Below are positions 6,330 through 13,490 of a stretch of 34,536 nucleotides of DNA, piece by piece. Made by a program: the position numbers and the translations under genes. How positions within the stretch are numbered: the first letter of the stretch is position 1; each line of letters starts with the position of its first letter. The notes beneath the pieces are model-generated. The model saw nothing but the letters and a program-made list of their open reading frames with translations. It had not been told where the DNA came from and did no database searches. This DNA comes from an uncultured Dorea sp. GTDB taxonomy: Bacteria > Bacillota > Clostridia > Lachnospirales > Lachnospiraceae. Location: the NCBI GenBank assembly GCA_948602995.1, contig CAPEBR010000041.1, positions 1-34,536 on the forward strand, read 5' to 3'.

Positions 6330-7652
6330 ATGGTTATGGAGCTTTTATCCAACCTGGTAAGTGTTTTTCTCTATATAGTACCTATCCTTTATTTTCTTCC
6401 CTTTAAACTTAGATGTTTCCAAAAAGCAATACTGTTTCTTTTGATCTTCTTTAATATATTGCTGATCAGATACCTGTTAGGGAACACTGGCGCCATGTTA
6501 TTGCTTTTTACCATCTGCACCTATATATCACTGGTCCACTCTGAACGACTGTTAAATATATGTACCATCGTTGGATCCTATCTGTTTTGTGTTGTTTTAG
6601 ATAATCTTTTGTCAGTATTTATGCAGGCATTGGGTATATCTATTGACTGGATCAAGCAGAATCAACTTATATACCTTACCGTATTCCTCATCCTTATAAA
6701 CGTACTATGCCCACCCATCGCATATGCACTCAAAAGATTAATGAAGAAGGTAAAACTGAATTTCCCGCCAAAGCTGATGATAATGATCCTTACGAATTTA
6801 TTTTCCTGTCTGCTGATTTTTCTTTTCAATATCGTCATCGGAGAATATATCGGATATACAACAAAAATTCTAGTCTTTAATTGTATTTTATTCAGCTGTT
6901 ATTTTATTTTCAGCACCTATATGATCGTAAATATGATACAAGCTTATATGGATAAAGCGCAGATGGAACTGCGTGAGGATTCCTATCAGAAATTACAGCT
7001 GTACACTACACAGATTGAACAAATGTACTCTTCTCTTCGCTCTTTCAAGCATGATTATTTCAACGTCATGTTATCCATGAGCGGATATATAGACGCTGAA
7101 GATATGACCGGCCTGAAGGAATATTTTTATCAGGAGATTATTCCCAAAAACCAAAAACTTTCTGAAGGTACAGGTAAATTCAATAGTTTCATTCACATTA
7201 AAAAGCCTACGCTAAAAGGACTTCTGTCCTCAAAATTAAATTATGCGAATGAGCTTGGGATAAAAATCGAATTAGAAGTCAGTGAGGATATTTCTGATAT
7301 CCATATGGATATTATCGATCTTTCAAGGATACTCGGTGTGTTTCTGGATAATGCAATAGAAGGCAGCCTGGAAACAGAAATGCCGTTACTTCAGCTTGCT
7401 GCCATAAAAGAAACTACGGCAACTACTTTTATCATATCAAATACATTTATTGATAAACACATTCCATACTCTTCTTTAAGAAAAATGAATATATCAACCA
7501 AAGGAGTCAACAGAGGCTTCGGTCTATATAGCGCACATAAGATTCTTGCTAACTATGACAATGCATTTTTAGACACGGAAATGTCGAAGGACAGATTTAC
7601 ACAACGGTTAAAAATAACACTGCCTGGCAGAAAGGATATACGAAATGATTGA
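6330..7652 (+). CDS. AgrC-like GHKL sensor histidine kinase
   Basis: The protein has 440 residues. Residues 1-210 are very hydrophobic with six or seven membrane spans and no large outer domain, the layout of peptide-sensing AgrC/ComD kinases. A cytoplasmic helix follows, with the phospho-acceptor motif SFKHDYFNVM (His241). The GHKL ATPase domain holds the N box (VFLDNAIEGSLE) and the G box (KGVNRGFGLYSAHKI). The C-terminus overlaps the regulator gene by 8 bp, so translation is coupled. In Agr systems such kinases sense a cyclic or linear peptide, but no agrB or agrD is seen in the window, so the ligand is unknown. The ATG at 6330 follows AGAAAGGCGG with suitable spacing. Confidence 0.88.
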   Translation: MVMELLSNLVSVFLYIVPILYFLPFKLRCFQKAILFLLIFFNILLIRYLLGNTGAMLLLFTICTYISLVHSERLLNICTIVGSYLFCVVLDNLLSVFMQALGISIDWIKQNQLIYLTVFLILINVLCPPIAYALKRLMKKVKLNFPPKLMIMILTNLFSCLLIFLFNIVIGEYIGYTTKILVFNCILFSCYFIFSTYMIVNMIQAYMDKAQMELREDSYQKLQLYTTQIEQMYSSLRSFKHDYFNVMLSMSGYIDAEDMTGLKEYFYQEIIPKNQKLSEGTGKFNSFIHIKKPTLKGLLSSKLNYANELGIKIELEVSEDISDIHMDIIDLSRILGVFLDNAIEGSLETEMPLLQLAAIKETTATTFIISNTFIDKHIPYSSLRKMNISTKGVNRGFGLYSAHKILANYDNAFLDTEMSKDRFTQRLKITLPGRKDIRND

Positions 7653-8379
7653 TATCTATATTTGCGAAGATAACCAAAAGGAATTAAACTTATTTACCCG
7701 ATACATCAAAGATCTGGTTTCCATTGAAAACATGGATATGGAAGTCACCTTATCTTCTCCTGATCCACATGCAATCTTACAAGCTGCTGCTTTGTCACAA
7801 AATGTAGGTCTTTTTTTCTTGGATATTGACTTAAAATCTGATATTAACGGACTTGCATTGGCACAGCGAATAAGAAATTTACAACCTCGATGCTTTATCG
7901 TATTTATTACTTCACACTCTGAAATGGGATTTCTTACCTTTGAGTATAAAGTAGAAGCCCTGGACTTTATCCTGAAAGATAATACCAACCGTATCAAAGC
8001 AAAAATACACGAATGTTTATTAAATGTGAATGACAAGTATACTTCTATTAATAATAATATTCATAAAACATTTGTCATAAATCAAAACGGTCAGCAGATC
8101 AGTATAGACTATGATGATATTGTTTATTTTGAGACTTCGTACAATATTCATAAGATCATACTCCACACCAGTAGAAGGACAATTGAATTTACAGGACAAT
8201 TAAAAGATTTGGAACAGCAGCTTGATTATCGTTTTTATCGGTGCCACCGTTCTTTTATCATCAATAAAAATAATATTGCAAGAATTGATTATCTAGAACA
8301 AACCGTATATATGAACACAGGCGAAACTGTACCTGTTTCTAAACGCATGAAAAAGGGGCTGAAAAAAATAATGGGCTGA
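7645..8379 (+). CDS. LytTR-family response regulator (AgrA/VirR-like)
   Basis: The protein has 244 residues. An N-terminal receiver domain (1-125) has the acidic pocket ICEDNQ (Asp9) and the phospho-acceptor in GLFFLDIDL (Asp60). Its last strand reads EALDFILKD, where canonical receivers have the conserved Lys. A LytTR DNA-binding domain spans about 140-242, with IVYFETSYNIHKIILHT, FYRCHRSFIINKNNIARID and a basic end (VSKRMKKGLKKI). LytTR proteins bind paired 9-bp direct repeats and commonly control bacteriocin, virulence or membrane-stress genes. The start overlaps the kinase stop (ATGATTGA), confirming a two-gene unit. Likely targets include its own promoter and perhaps the divergent VanZ-like gene; both are inferences. 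Confidence 0.9.
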   Translation: MIDIYICEDNQKELNLFTRYIKDLVSIENMDMEVTLSSPDPHAILQAAALSQNVGLFFLDIDLKSDINGLALAQRIRNLQPRCFIVFITSHSEMGFLTFEYKVEALDFILKDNTNRIKAKIHECLLNVNDKYTSINNNIHKTFVINQNGQQISIDYDDIVYFETSYNIHKIILHTSRRTIEFTGQLKDLEQQLDYRFYRCHRSFIINKNNIARIDYLEQTVYMNTGETVPVSKRMKKGLKKIMG

Positions 8380-8599
8380 TCCGTACCTTGCCCTGTGACA
8401 TTATCCATATTGTGAAATTAGATGATAGCAGGCAAAGTGCATTTTTGATACAAACAGATGAGTACATAGAACGGGAATAAGGTCAATTACAAGTCGTAAA
8501 CAAAATTTTACAAACAAGTTTGCATCAGTTTTTATGCAGGAAACAGATCAGAAAAGACTTGACCTCCAAAAGCCTAATTGAAGATTATGATTATTACTA
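8380..8599. other. Intergenic stretch without recognised gene
   Basis: About 220 bp between the regulator stop and the promoter of the T-box operon. I see no convincing terminator hairpin, repeat or coding signal; reading frames are short and interrupted. Confidence 0.5.
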
Positions 8600-8628
8600 T
8601 TGCATTTTCCATCAACTTGTGCTAACAT
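8600..8628 (+). promoter_or_regulatory. Promoter of the T-box / aspS-gatCAB operon
   Basis: TTGCAT (8600-8605), a 17-nt spacer and TAACAT (8623-8628) place the transcript start near 8635, just before the first T-box stem. Confidence 0.5.
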
Positions 8629-8634
8629 AAGAAA

Positions 8635-8920
8635 ATAATTTAGGAAGATAAGGCAATGAAGGAGACTCTGTCCTTTGGAACTCGACAGGAATGAGGCGTC
8701 ACCGACTGAGAGCGCCCCTTGAGGAATAAGGACAACAGGGAACACTCCGGAGCTGATCAGCTGAACCCCTTGCAGGGAAGCAGGCCAGGGCAAGTAGGCT
8801 GATACGTGGCACGCGTTAAGTGTAAGAGATGAATTCAAAGGCGAATTCAAGGCGGGTGGTACCGCGGATAATAGATGACAGATCCGTCCCGGAATACAAG
8901 AACTGTATTCCGGGATTTTT
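8635..8920 (+). promoter_or_regulatory. T-box riboswitch (tRNA-sensing leader), probably Asn-specific
   Basis: The invariant T-box core GGGTGGTACCGCG lies at 8854-8866. It is followed by a terminator (TCCCGGAATACA 8887-8898, loop AGAAC, TGTATTCCGGGA 8904-8915, then TTTTT). Stem I can be folded with GGAG (8661-8664) pairing CTCC (8745-8748) and TGTCCTT (8669-8675) pairing AAGGACA (8728-8734). An ATGA/GGA K-turn-like motif lies below. This puts GGGAACA in the 3' side of the specifier loop, so AAC (8741-8743) followed by A is the best specifier. That matches tRNA-Asn, the product of the operon's pathway. GAA (8740-8742) overlaps it. Uncharged tRNA would stabilise the antiterminator and switch on aspS-gatCAB. 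Confidence 0.88.
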
Positions 8921-8955
8921 GTAATATAGGAAACTTTATTCCCTATATTACAAAA
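8916..8955. repeat. Second hairpin directly behind the T-box terminator
   Basis: TTTTTGTAATATAGG (8916-8930) is perfectly complementary to CCTATATTACAAAAA (8942-8956), leaving an 11-nt loop. Its 5' arm includes the terminator T-tract. It is not needed for a standard T-box. It could sequester the U-tract in read-through RNA or protect the 5' end. Confidence 0.6.
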
Positions 8956-9009
8956 ACCCTCCGGGGGATGCGTACTTTGTTTTTGACTATTTTACAAGGA
9001 GGATATGCA

Positions 9010-10341
9010 ATGAAATTTTTAACAGGCGTAAGTAAACAGGACACGATGGAAATCAGTGAGTTATTAAAGACTAAGACAGGCGGGCGGGTAAAGGTCAGCG
9101 GTGCAATTCATACGATCCGGGATATGGGTACAGTGGCATTTGTTATCCTTCGGAAGCGCGAAGGTCTGCTCCAGTGCGTATATGTGAAGGGGAATACGGA
9201 TTTCAGATTAAAGGATCTTCAGGAAGAGGCTGCTATAGAGGTAGAAGGAATTCTTATGGAAAATGAAAAGGCGCCGAATAAAATAGAGATCCAGATGAAG
9301 ACCCTCACAGTCTTAAGCATGCCAGAAGACGGGATGCTGCCGCTGCCGGTTTCCAAATGGAAGCTTAACACCTCCCTTGAGGCAAAGCTTAATTACCGCC
9401 CTATTTCACTTAGAAACATCAGGGAGCGTGCCAGATTCAGAATACAGGAGGGACTGACCAGGGCGTTTCGTGATTTCCTCTACAGCCAGGGATTTACAGA
9501 GATTCATACTCCGAAGATCGGGGCAAAGGGTGCAGAGGGCGGAGCCAATATTTTCAAGCTTCAGTATTTTCACCGTCCGGCAGTACTGGCTCAGAGCCCG
9601 CAGTTTTACAAGCAGATGATGGTAGGTGTCTTTGACCGGGTATTCGAGACGGGTCCCGTGTTCCGGGCGGAAAAGCATAACACGAAGCGTCATCTGAATG
9701 AGTACACAAGCCTTGATCTTGAGATGGGCTATATTGACAGCTTTGAAGATATTATGGCAATGGAGACAGGGTATCTTAAGTATGCCATGGAGCTTTTAGA
9801 AGCGGAATATAAAAGAGAACTTCAGATACTTGACATTACCCTGCCAAAGACAGAGAGAATTCCGGCAGTACGCTTCAGCGAGATTAAGGAAAAGGCCGCA
9901 GAGAAGTATGGGCATAAAATGAGAAATCCATTTGACCTGGAGCCGGAGGAGGAACAGCTTATAGGCCGGTATGCAAAGGAAGAGTGGGGCAGTGATTTTG
10001 TATTTGTTACACACTATCCGTCTAAGAAGCGCCCGTTTTATGCCATGGATGATCCGGAAGATGCAAGGTATACTTTAAGCTTTGACCTTCTGTTTGATGG
10101 AATGGAGATTACGACAGGCGGGCAGCGTATCCATGATTATCAGATGCTCATGGATAAAATTGCGGCAAGAGGAATGGAGACAGATGGTATGGAACAGTAT
10201 CTTTCCGCCTTCCGGCACGGCATGCCGCCTCACGGAGGGCTGGGGATTGGGCTTGAACGGCTCACCATGAAGCTCATCGGGGAAGAAAATGTACGGGAGA
10301 CAACACTGTTCCCGAGAGATCTGGGCAGACTGGAGCCGTAA
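9010..10341 (+). CDS. aspS: Archaeal-type (probably non-discriminating) aspartyl-tRNA synthetase
   Basis: The protein has 443 residues, the length of the archaeal/eukaryal AspRS type, without the GAD insertion domain of bacterial AspRS (about 590). An N-terminal OB-fold anticodon-binding domain spans about 18-105. The class II core has motif 1 (FTEIHTPKIGAKGAEGGANIF), motif 2 with RAEKHNTKRHLNEYTSLDLEM, and motif 3 with GGLGIGLERLT. QSPQFYKQMM and the 'LDLEMG' form separate it from AsnRS. Next to gatCAB and behind an Asn-type T-box, it most likely charges tRNA-Asn with Asp (EC 6.1.1.23), for amidation by GatCAB. The start at 9010 has AAGGAGG 7 nt upstream. The frame extends to 8875, but that part overlaps the leader hairpins. 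Confidence 0.92.
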   Translation: MKFLTGVSKQDTMEISELLKTKTGGRVKVSGAIHTIRDMGTVAFVILRKREGLLQCVYVKGNTDFRLKDLQEEAAIEVEGILMENEKAPNKIEIQMKTLTVLSMPEDGMLPLPVSKWKLNTSLEAKLNYRPISLRNIRERARFRIQEGLTRAFRDFLYSQGFTEIHTPKIGAKGAEGGANIFKLQYFHRPAVLAQSPQFYKQMMVGVFDRVFETGPVFRAEKHNTKRHLNEYTSLDLEMGYIDSFEDIMAMETGYLKYAMELLEAEYKRELQILDITLPKTERIPAVRFSEIKEKAAEKYGHKMRNPFDLEPEEEQLIGRYAKEEWGSDFVFVTHYPSKKRPFYAMDDPEDARYTLSFDLLFDGMEITTGGQRIHDYQMLMDKIAARGMETDGMEQYLSAFRHGMPPHGGLGIGLERLTMKLIGEENVRETTLFPRDLGRLEP

Positions 10342-10364
10342 AAGGAAAAAGGGAGGTTTTTGAT

Positions 10365-11408
10365 ATGGGAAGATGTTCATTATGCGGGGGAAAGCTAAAC
10401 GGTCAGAATATTTGCACAGAATGTGGGCTTAATAATAGTAAATCGGATAAAAATTATAAGATAAACCAAAGCAGCTGCGACAGCCGGCCTTTAACCCATG
10501 TCCATCAGGAGGAGCAGAAGCGTGCGAAAGAGACTGGGACATCCGAAAGGAGCGTCCAGAGGATGCCCCGGCAGCAGACAGGGCCTGTAAAGGCAGGGAA
10601 CCAGAAGAGAAGCGGGAAAAACAACGGGGCACGGATCATGGCAATTGTGAGTGTCTGTCTAATGCTCTCGGGTATTCTGGTTCCACTCATTCAGGAGCTT
10701 GCCATCCACGGGGATTCAGAACCGGATTCAGAGTACGAAGAGACGGATCCCTATGAATATGTAGAAAGAGAGATCCCTGAGGAAGGCAGTACAGAGGAAT
10801 ATATTCTTGGCAGGGGAGAATATGTAGTGGGCGTCCATATTCCGGAGGGGAATTATACAGCAGACGCAGGAGATGATCTTGATGTGGTGCAGGTGGAAGA
10901 TCCGGCCAATGGAATTTACCTCTATGAATATATGGACAAAGAGGAAGGCAATTATCTGGATGATCTGCGTCTGTACAGAGGTGCCCATGTGATGATTGAG
11001 ACAGATAGCGTGATGAGGCTTTCCACTGGAAATGCCCGGATTACAGAGATGTATGGGATAAAGAATCCCTGGAAGGAAAACATACAGATTACAGGGGAAC
11101 GGGCCGCGGAGGCAGGAAAGGATTTTGTGCCAGGCGTCTATGACGCGAAAGCACTGGAAGGCAGCGGGACACTGGAGGTCATGCTTTGTATGGGAGATGG
11201 GGAGGATTCTGAAGAAGAATGTACGGTCAGACAATTTTATTTTTCAGAGGATGACCATACAGAATACAAGAACCTGGTGCTGGCAGAGGGCATGAGGCTT
11301 GTGCTTGAGGATGCCGAAGCAGCGGCAGTCTCGCTCACATCCAGTGAAACGATTGAGAGCACAGAGTATGACCAGTATTATACTTTGGGGGAGAAGCTCA
11401 CAGAATAA
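10365..11408 (+). CDS. Membrane-anchored zinc-ribbon protein of unknown function
   Basis: The protein has 347 residues. A zinc ribbon occupies residues 1-22, with Cys4/Cys7 and Cys17/Cys20 (CSLCGG...CTECG). A polar, basic linker follows, then one membrane helix (about 90-112) and an acidic outer region. Two related modules are visible there: about 147-225 (GEYVVGVHIPEGNYTA ... LRLYRGAHVMI) and about 240-330 (GKDFVPGVYDA ... LVLAEGMRLVL). They share the pattern G-x-Y/F-V-x-G...Y-x-A...L-x-L...G. The ribosome site GGGAGG precedes the ATG by 8 nt. It lies between aspS and gatC in what seems a single transcript, an unexpected position for a membrane protein. Its role cannot be inferred. Confidence 0.75.
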   Translation: MGRCSLCGGKLNGQNICTECGLNNSKSDKNYKINQSSCDSRPLTHVHQEEQKRAKETGTSERSVQRMPRQQTGPVKAGNQKRSGKNNGARIMAIVSVCLMLSGILVPLIQELAIHGDSEPDSEYEETDPYEYVEREIPEEGSTEEYILGRGEYVVGVHIPEGNYTADAGDDLDVVQVEDPANGIYLYEYMDKEEGNYLDDLRLYRGAHVMIETDSVMRLSTGNARITEMYGIKNPWKENIQITGERAAEAGKDFVPGVYDAKALEGSGTLEVMLCMGDGEDSEEECTVRQFYFSEDDHTEYKNLVLAEGMRLVLEDAEAAAVSLTSSETIESTEYDQYYTLGEKLTE

Positions 11409-11426
11409 AGAGATATACTGCGCACA

Positions 11427-11466
11427 GCCGCATGAGGAAGTATGCAGCTTTGCAGCTGCGGCTTTT
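11427..11466 (+). terminator. Weak terminator-like hairpin before gatC
   Basis: GCCGCA (11427-11432) pairs with TGCGGC (11457-11462) and is followed by TTTT. The loop also contains GCAGC/GCTGC pairing. It is short and imperfect. It could trim read-through from the zinc-ribbon gene into gatC, which starts 188 nt after the preceding stop, or it may be incidental. Confidence 0.35.
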
Positions 11467-11596
11467 GAGATACTTACGGCAGATTTCACCGGCCATGAGT
11501 ATAACAATGTGATAAATGATAAGAGGAGATACATAGCTGCTGTGTACAGGAGTGCTCTGCACAGAACGGCCTGGACATGAAAGGAGAACAAGGACT

Positions 11597-11890
11597 ATGG
11601 CAAATAAAATATCAGACGAGACAATTGAGTATGTCGGCATTCTTGCGAAGCTGGAATTATCAGAGCAGGAAAAGGAAGAAGCAAAAGCAGACATGGAGAA
11701 GATGCTGGACTACATCGACACGCTAAATGAACTGGACACAGAGGGAATCGAGCCTATGTCTCATGTATTTCCTATAAGCAATGTATTCAGGGAGGATGTG
11801 GTCACAAACGGAGACGGAAGTGAGGATACCCTGGCAAATGCTCCTCTTAAGAAGGATAACAGTTTTAAAGTACCAAAAACGATTGGATAG
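11597..11890 (+). CDS. gatC: Aspartyl/glutamyl-tRNA amidotransferase subunit C
   Basis: This 97-residue protein has all the GatC marks: the N-terminal helix ISDETIEYVGILAKLELSEQE, then a second helix (MEKMLDYIDTLNELDT), the belt segment EGIEPMSHVFPISNVFREDVV, and a C-terminal FKVPKTIG. GatC wraps around GatA and GatB and stabilises the amidotransferase. The start at 11597 is the family start, with AAGGAGAA about 10 nt upstream. The longer frame (from 11552) adds an arginine-rich non-conserved tail. The stop is 13 nt before gatA. Confidence 0.93.
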   Translation: MANKISDETIEYVGILAKLELSEQEKEEAKADMEKMLDYIDTLNELDTEGIEPMSHVFPISNVFREDVVTNGDGSEDTLANAPLKKDNSFKVPKTIG

Positions 11891-11903
11891 GAGGTGTCCG
11901 GAA

Positions 11904-13490
11904 ATGGATATTACAAGTATGACAGCAGTAGAATTAGGAAAACGGATTCAGGCAGGAGAGCTGTCGGCTGTAGAGGCCGTAAAGGCATCTCTTGCACAGA
12001 TTGATAGGGTGGAAGCGTCTGTCCATGGATTTGTAACAGTTGACAGGGAGGGGGCTCTTAGGCGTGCAGAAGAGGTACAGAAGAAGATTGACGAGGGAAC
12101 TCTTACAGGTCCTCTTGCAGGCGTACCGGCGGCAATTAAGGATAATCTCTGTACAAAGGACATGCCCACCACATGCAGTTCCAGAATACTGGAGAATTTT
12201 AAACCAACTTTCACGGCAGAGGCGGTAAAAAATCTGGAAAAGGCAGGTGCCGTTGTAATCGGAAAGACGAACATGGATGAATTTGCCATGGGGAGCACCA
12301 CCGAAACTTCTTATTTCGGAGTGACAAGGAATCCGTGGAATACAGATCATGTTCCCGGCGGCTCTTCCGGCGGCTCCTGTGCAGCCGTGGCAGCGGAGGA
12401 ATGCGCCTTTTCACTTGGCTCTGACACAGGCGGCTCTATCCGGCAGCCCAGTTCTTTTTGCGGAGTGGTTGGGATCAAGCCTACCTACGGAACTGTATCA
12501 CGCTACGGACTGATTGCATACGGCTCGTCCCTTGACCAGGTAGGACCAGTGGCAAGGGACGTGACAGACTGCGCGGTCATCCTTGAGGCAATCGCCTCCC
12601 ATGACCCAAAGGACAGTACATCCATGCCGCCGGGGGCCGGCGGATATGATTTTACAGGTGCGCTTGTGGATGATGTGAAGGGAATGAGGATCGGAATCCC
12701 CCAGGATTATTTTATAGAAGGACTGGACCAGGAGGTAAAGGAGCATATCTTAAGTGCCGCAAAGGTACTGGAAGAAAAAGGCGCCATAGTGGAGGAGTTT
12801 GACTTAAGCCTTGTGCAGTATGCGATCCCTGCATATTATGTCATTGCTTCCGCAGAGGCAAGCTCCAACCTGTCCCGTTTTGACGGAGTAAAATATGGCT
12901 ACCGCACGCCGGATTACGAAGGGCTCCATAATATGTACAAGAAAAGCAGAAGCGAGGGCTTCGGGGCAGAGGTAAAGCGCAGGATCATGTTAGGCGCATT
13001 TGTCTTAAGCTCTGGTTATTATGATGCATATTACCTGAAAGCACTTAAGACAAAGGCACTGATCAAGCAGGCATTTGACCGGGCATTTGAAAAATATGAT
13101 GTTATCCTTGCGCCCGCGGCGCCGACCACTGCGCCAAAGCTGGGCGCAAGCTTGAACGATCCGCTTAAGATGTACCTGGGAGATATCTATACTATTTCTG
13201 TAAATCTTGCAGGGCTTCCTGGAATCAGTATTCCGGTAGGAACGGATTCAAAAGGGCTTCCGGTCGGGATGCAGATCATTGGAAGCTGCTTTGATGAGGC
13301 AAAGCTGTTTCGCGCGGCATATGCCTATGAACAGACAAGAACCTATGAGAGGCCAGAGCTTGTAAAAGCATCAAAGGAGACAGCACTAGAGGAGATAGTA
13401 TCAGTAAAAGCAGAAAAGGCGGCTTCAGAAAAGAGAACAAAAAAGTCAAGCGGGGAAGCAGGCAGGATAATGGAAGGAGGGGACAGATAA
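11904..13490 (+). CDS. gatA: Glutamyl-tRNA(Gln)/aspartyl-tRNA(Asn) amidotransferase subunit A
   Basis: This 528-residue amidase-signature enzyme hydrolyses glutamine and delivers ammonia to GatB. The Ser-cisSer-Lys triad is present: the lysine is in AGVPAAIKDNLCT, and the two serines are in PGGSSGGSCAAVAA and in GSDTGGSIRQPSSFCG. The remainder (GYRTPDYEGLHNMYKKSRSEGFG, APAAPTTAPKLG, PVGMQIIG) is normal GatA. About 40 residues at the C-terminus are extra (VSVKAEKAASEKRTKKSSGE and on). They are rich in Lys, Glu and Ser, and GatA usually ends near residue 485-490. The ATG at 11904 follows GGAGGTGTCCGGAA. Its stop overlaps the gatB start by one base (TAATG), so translation is probably coupled. 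Confidence 0.94.
   Translation: MDITSMTAVELGKRIQAGELSAVEAVKASLAQIDRVEASVHGFVTVDREGALRRAEEVQKKIDEGTLTGPLAGVPAAIKDNLCTKDMPTTCSSRILENFKPTFTAEAVKNLEKAGAVVIGKTNMDEFAMGSTTETSYFGVTRNPWNTDHVPGGSSGGSCAAVAAEECAFSLGSDTGGSIRQPSSFCGVVGIKPTYGTVSRYGLIAYGSSLDQVGPVARDVTDCAVILEAIASHDPKDSTSMPPGAGGYDFTGALVDDVKGMRIGIPQDYFIEGLDQEVKEHILSAAKVLEEKGAIVEEFDLSLVQYAIPAYYVIASAEASSNLSRFDGVKYGYRTPDYEGLHNMYKKSRSEGFGAEVKRRIMLGAFVLSSGYYDAYYLKALKTKALIKQAFDRAFEKYDVILAPAAPTTAPKLGASLNDPLKMYLGDIYTISVNLAGLPGISIPVGTDSKGLPVGMQIIGSCFDEAKLFRAAYAYEQTRTYERPELVKASKETALEEIVSVKAEKAASEKRTKKSSGEAGRIMEGGDR

Noticed and set aside
8548..8850. Minus-strand 100-codon frame
   Set aside because: It overlaps the T-box leader, whose conserved RNA structure explains the sequence.
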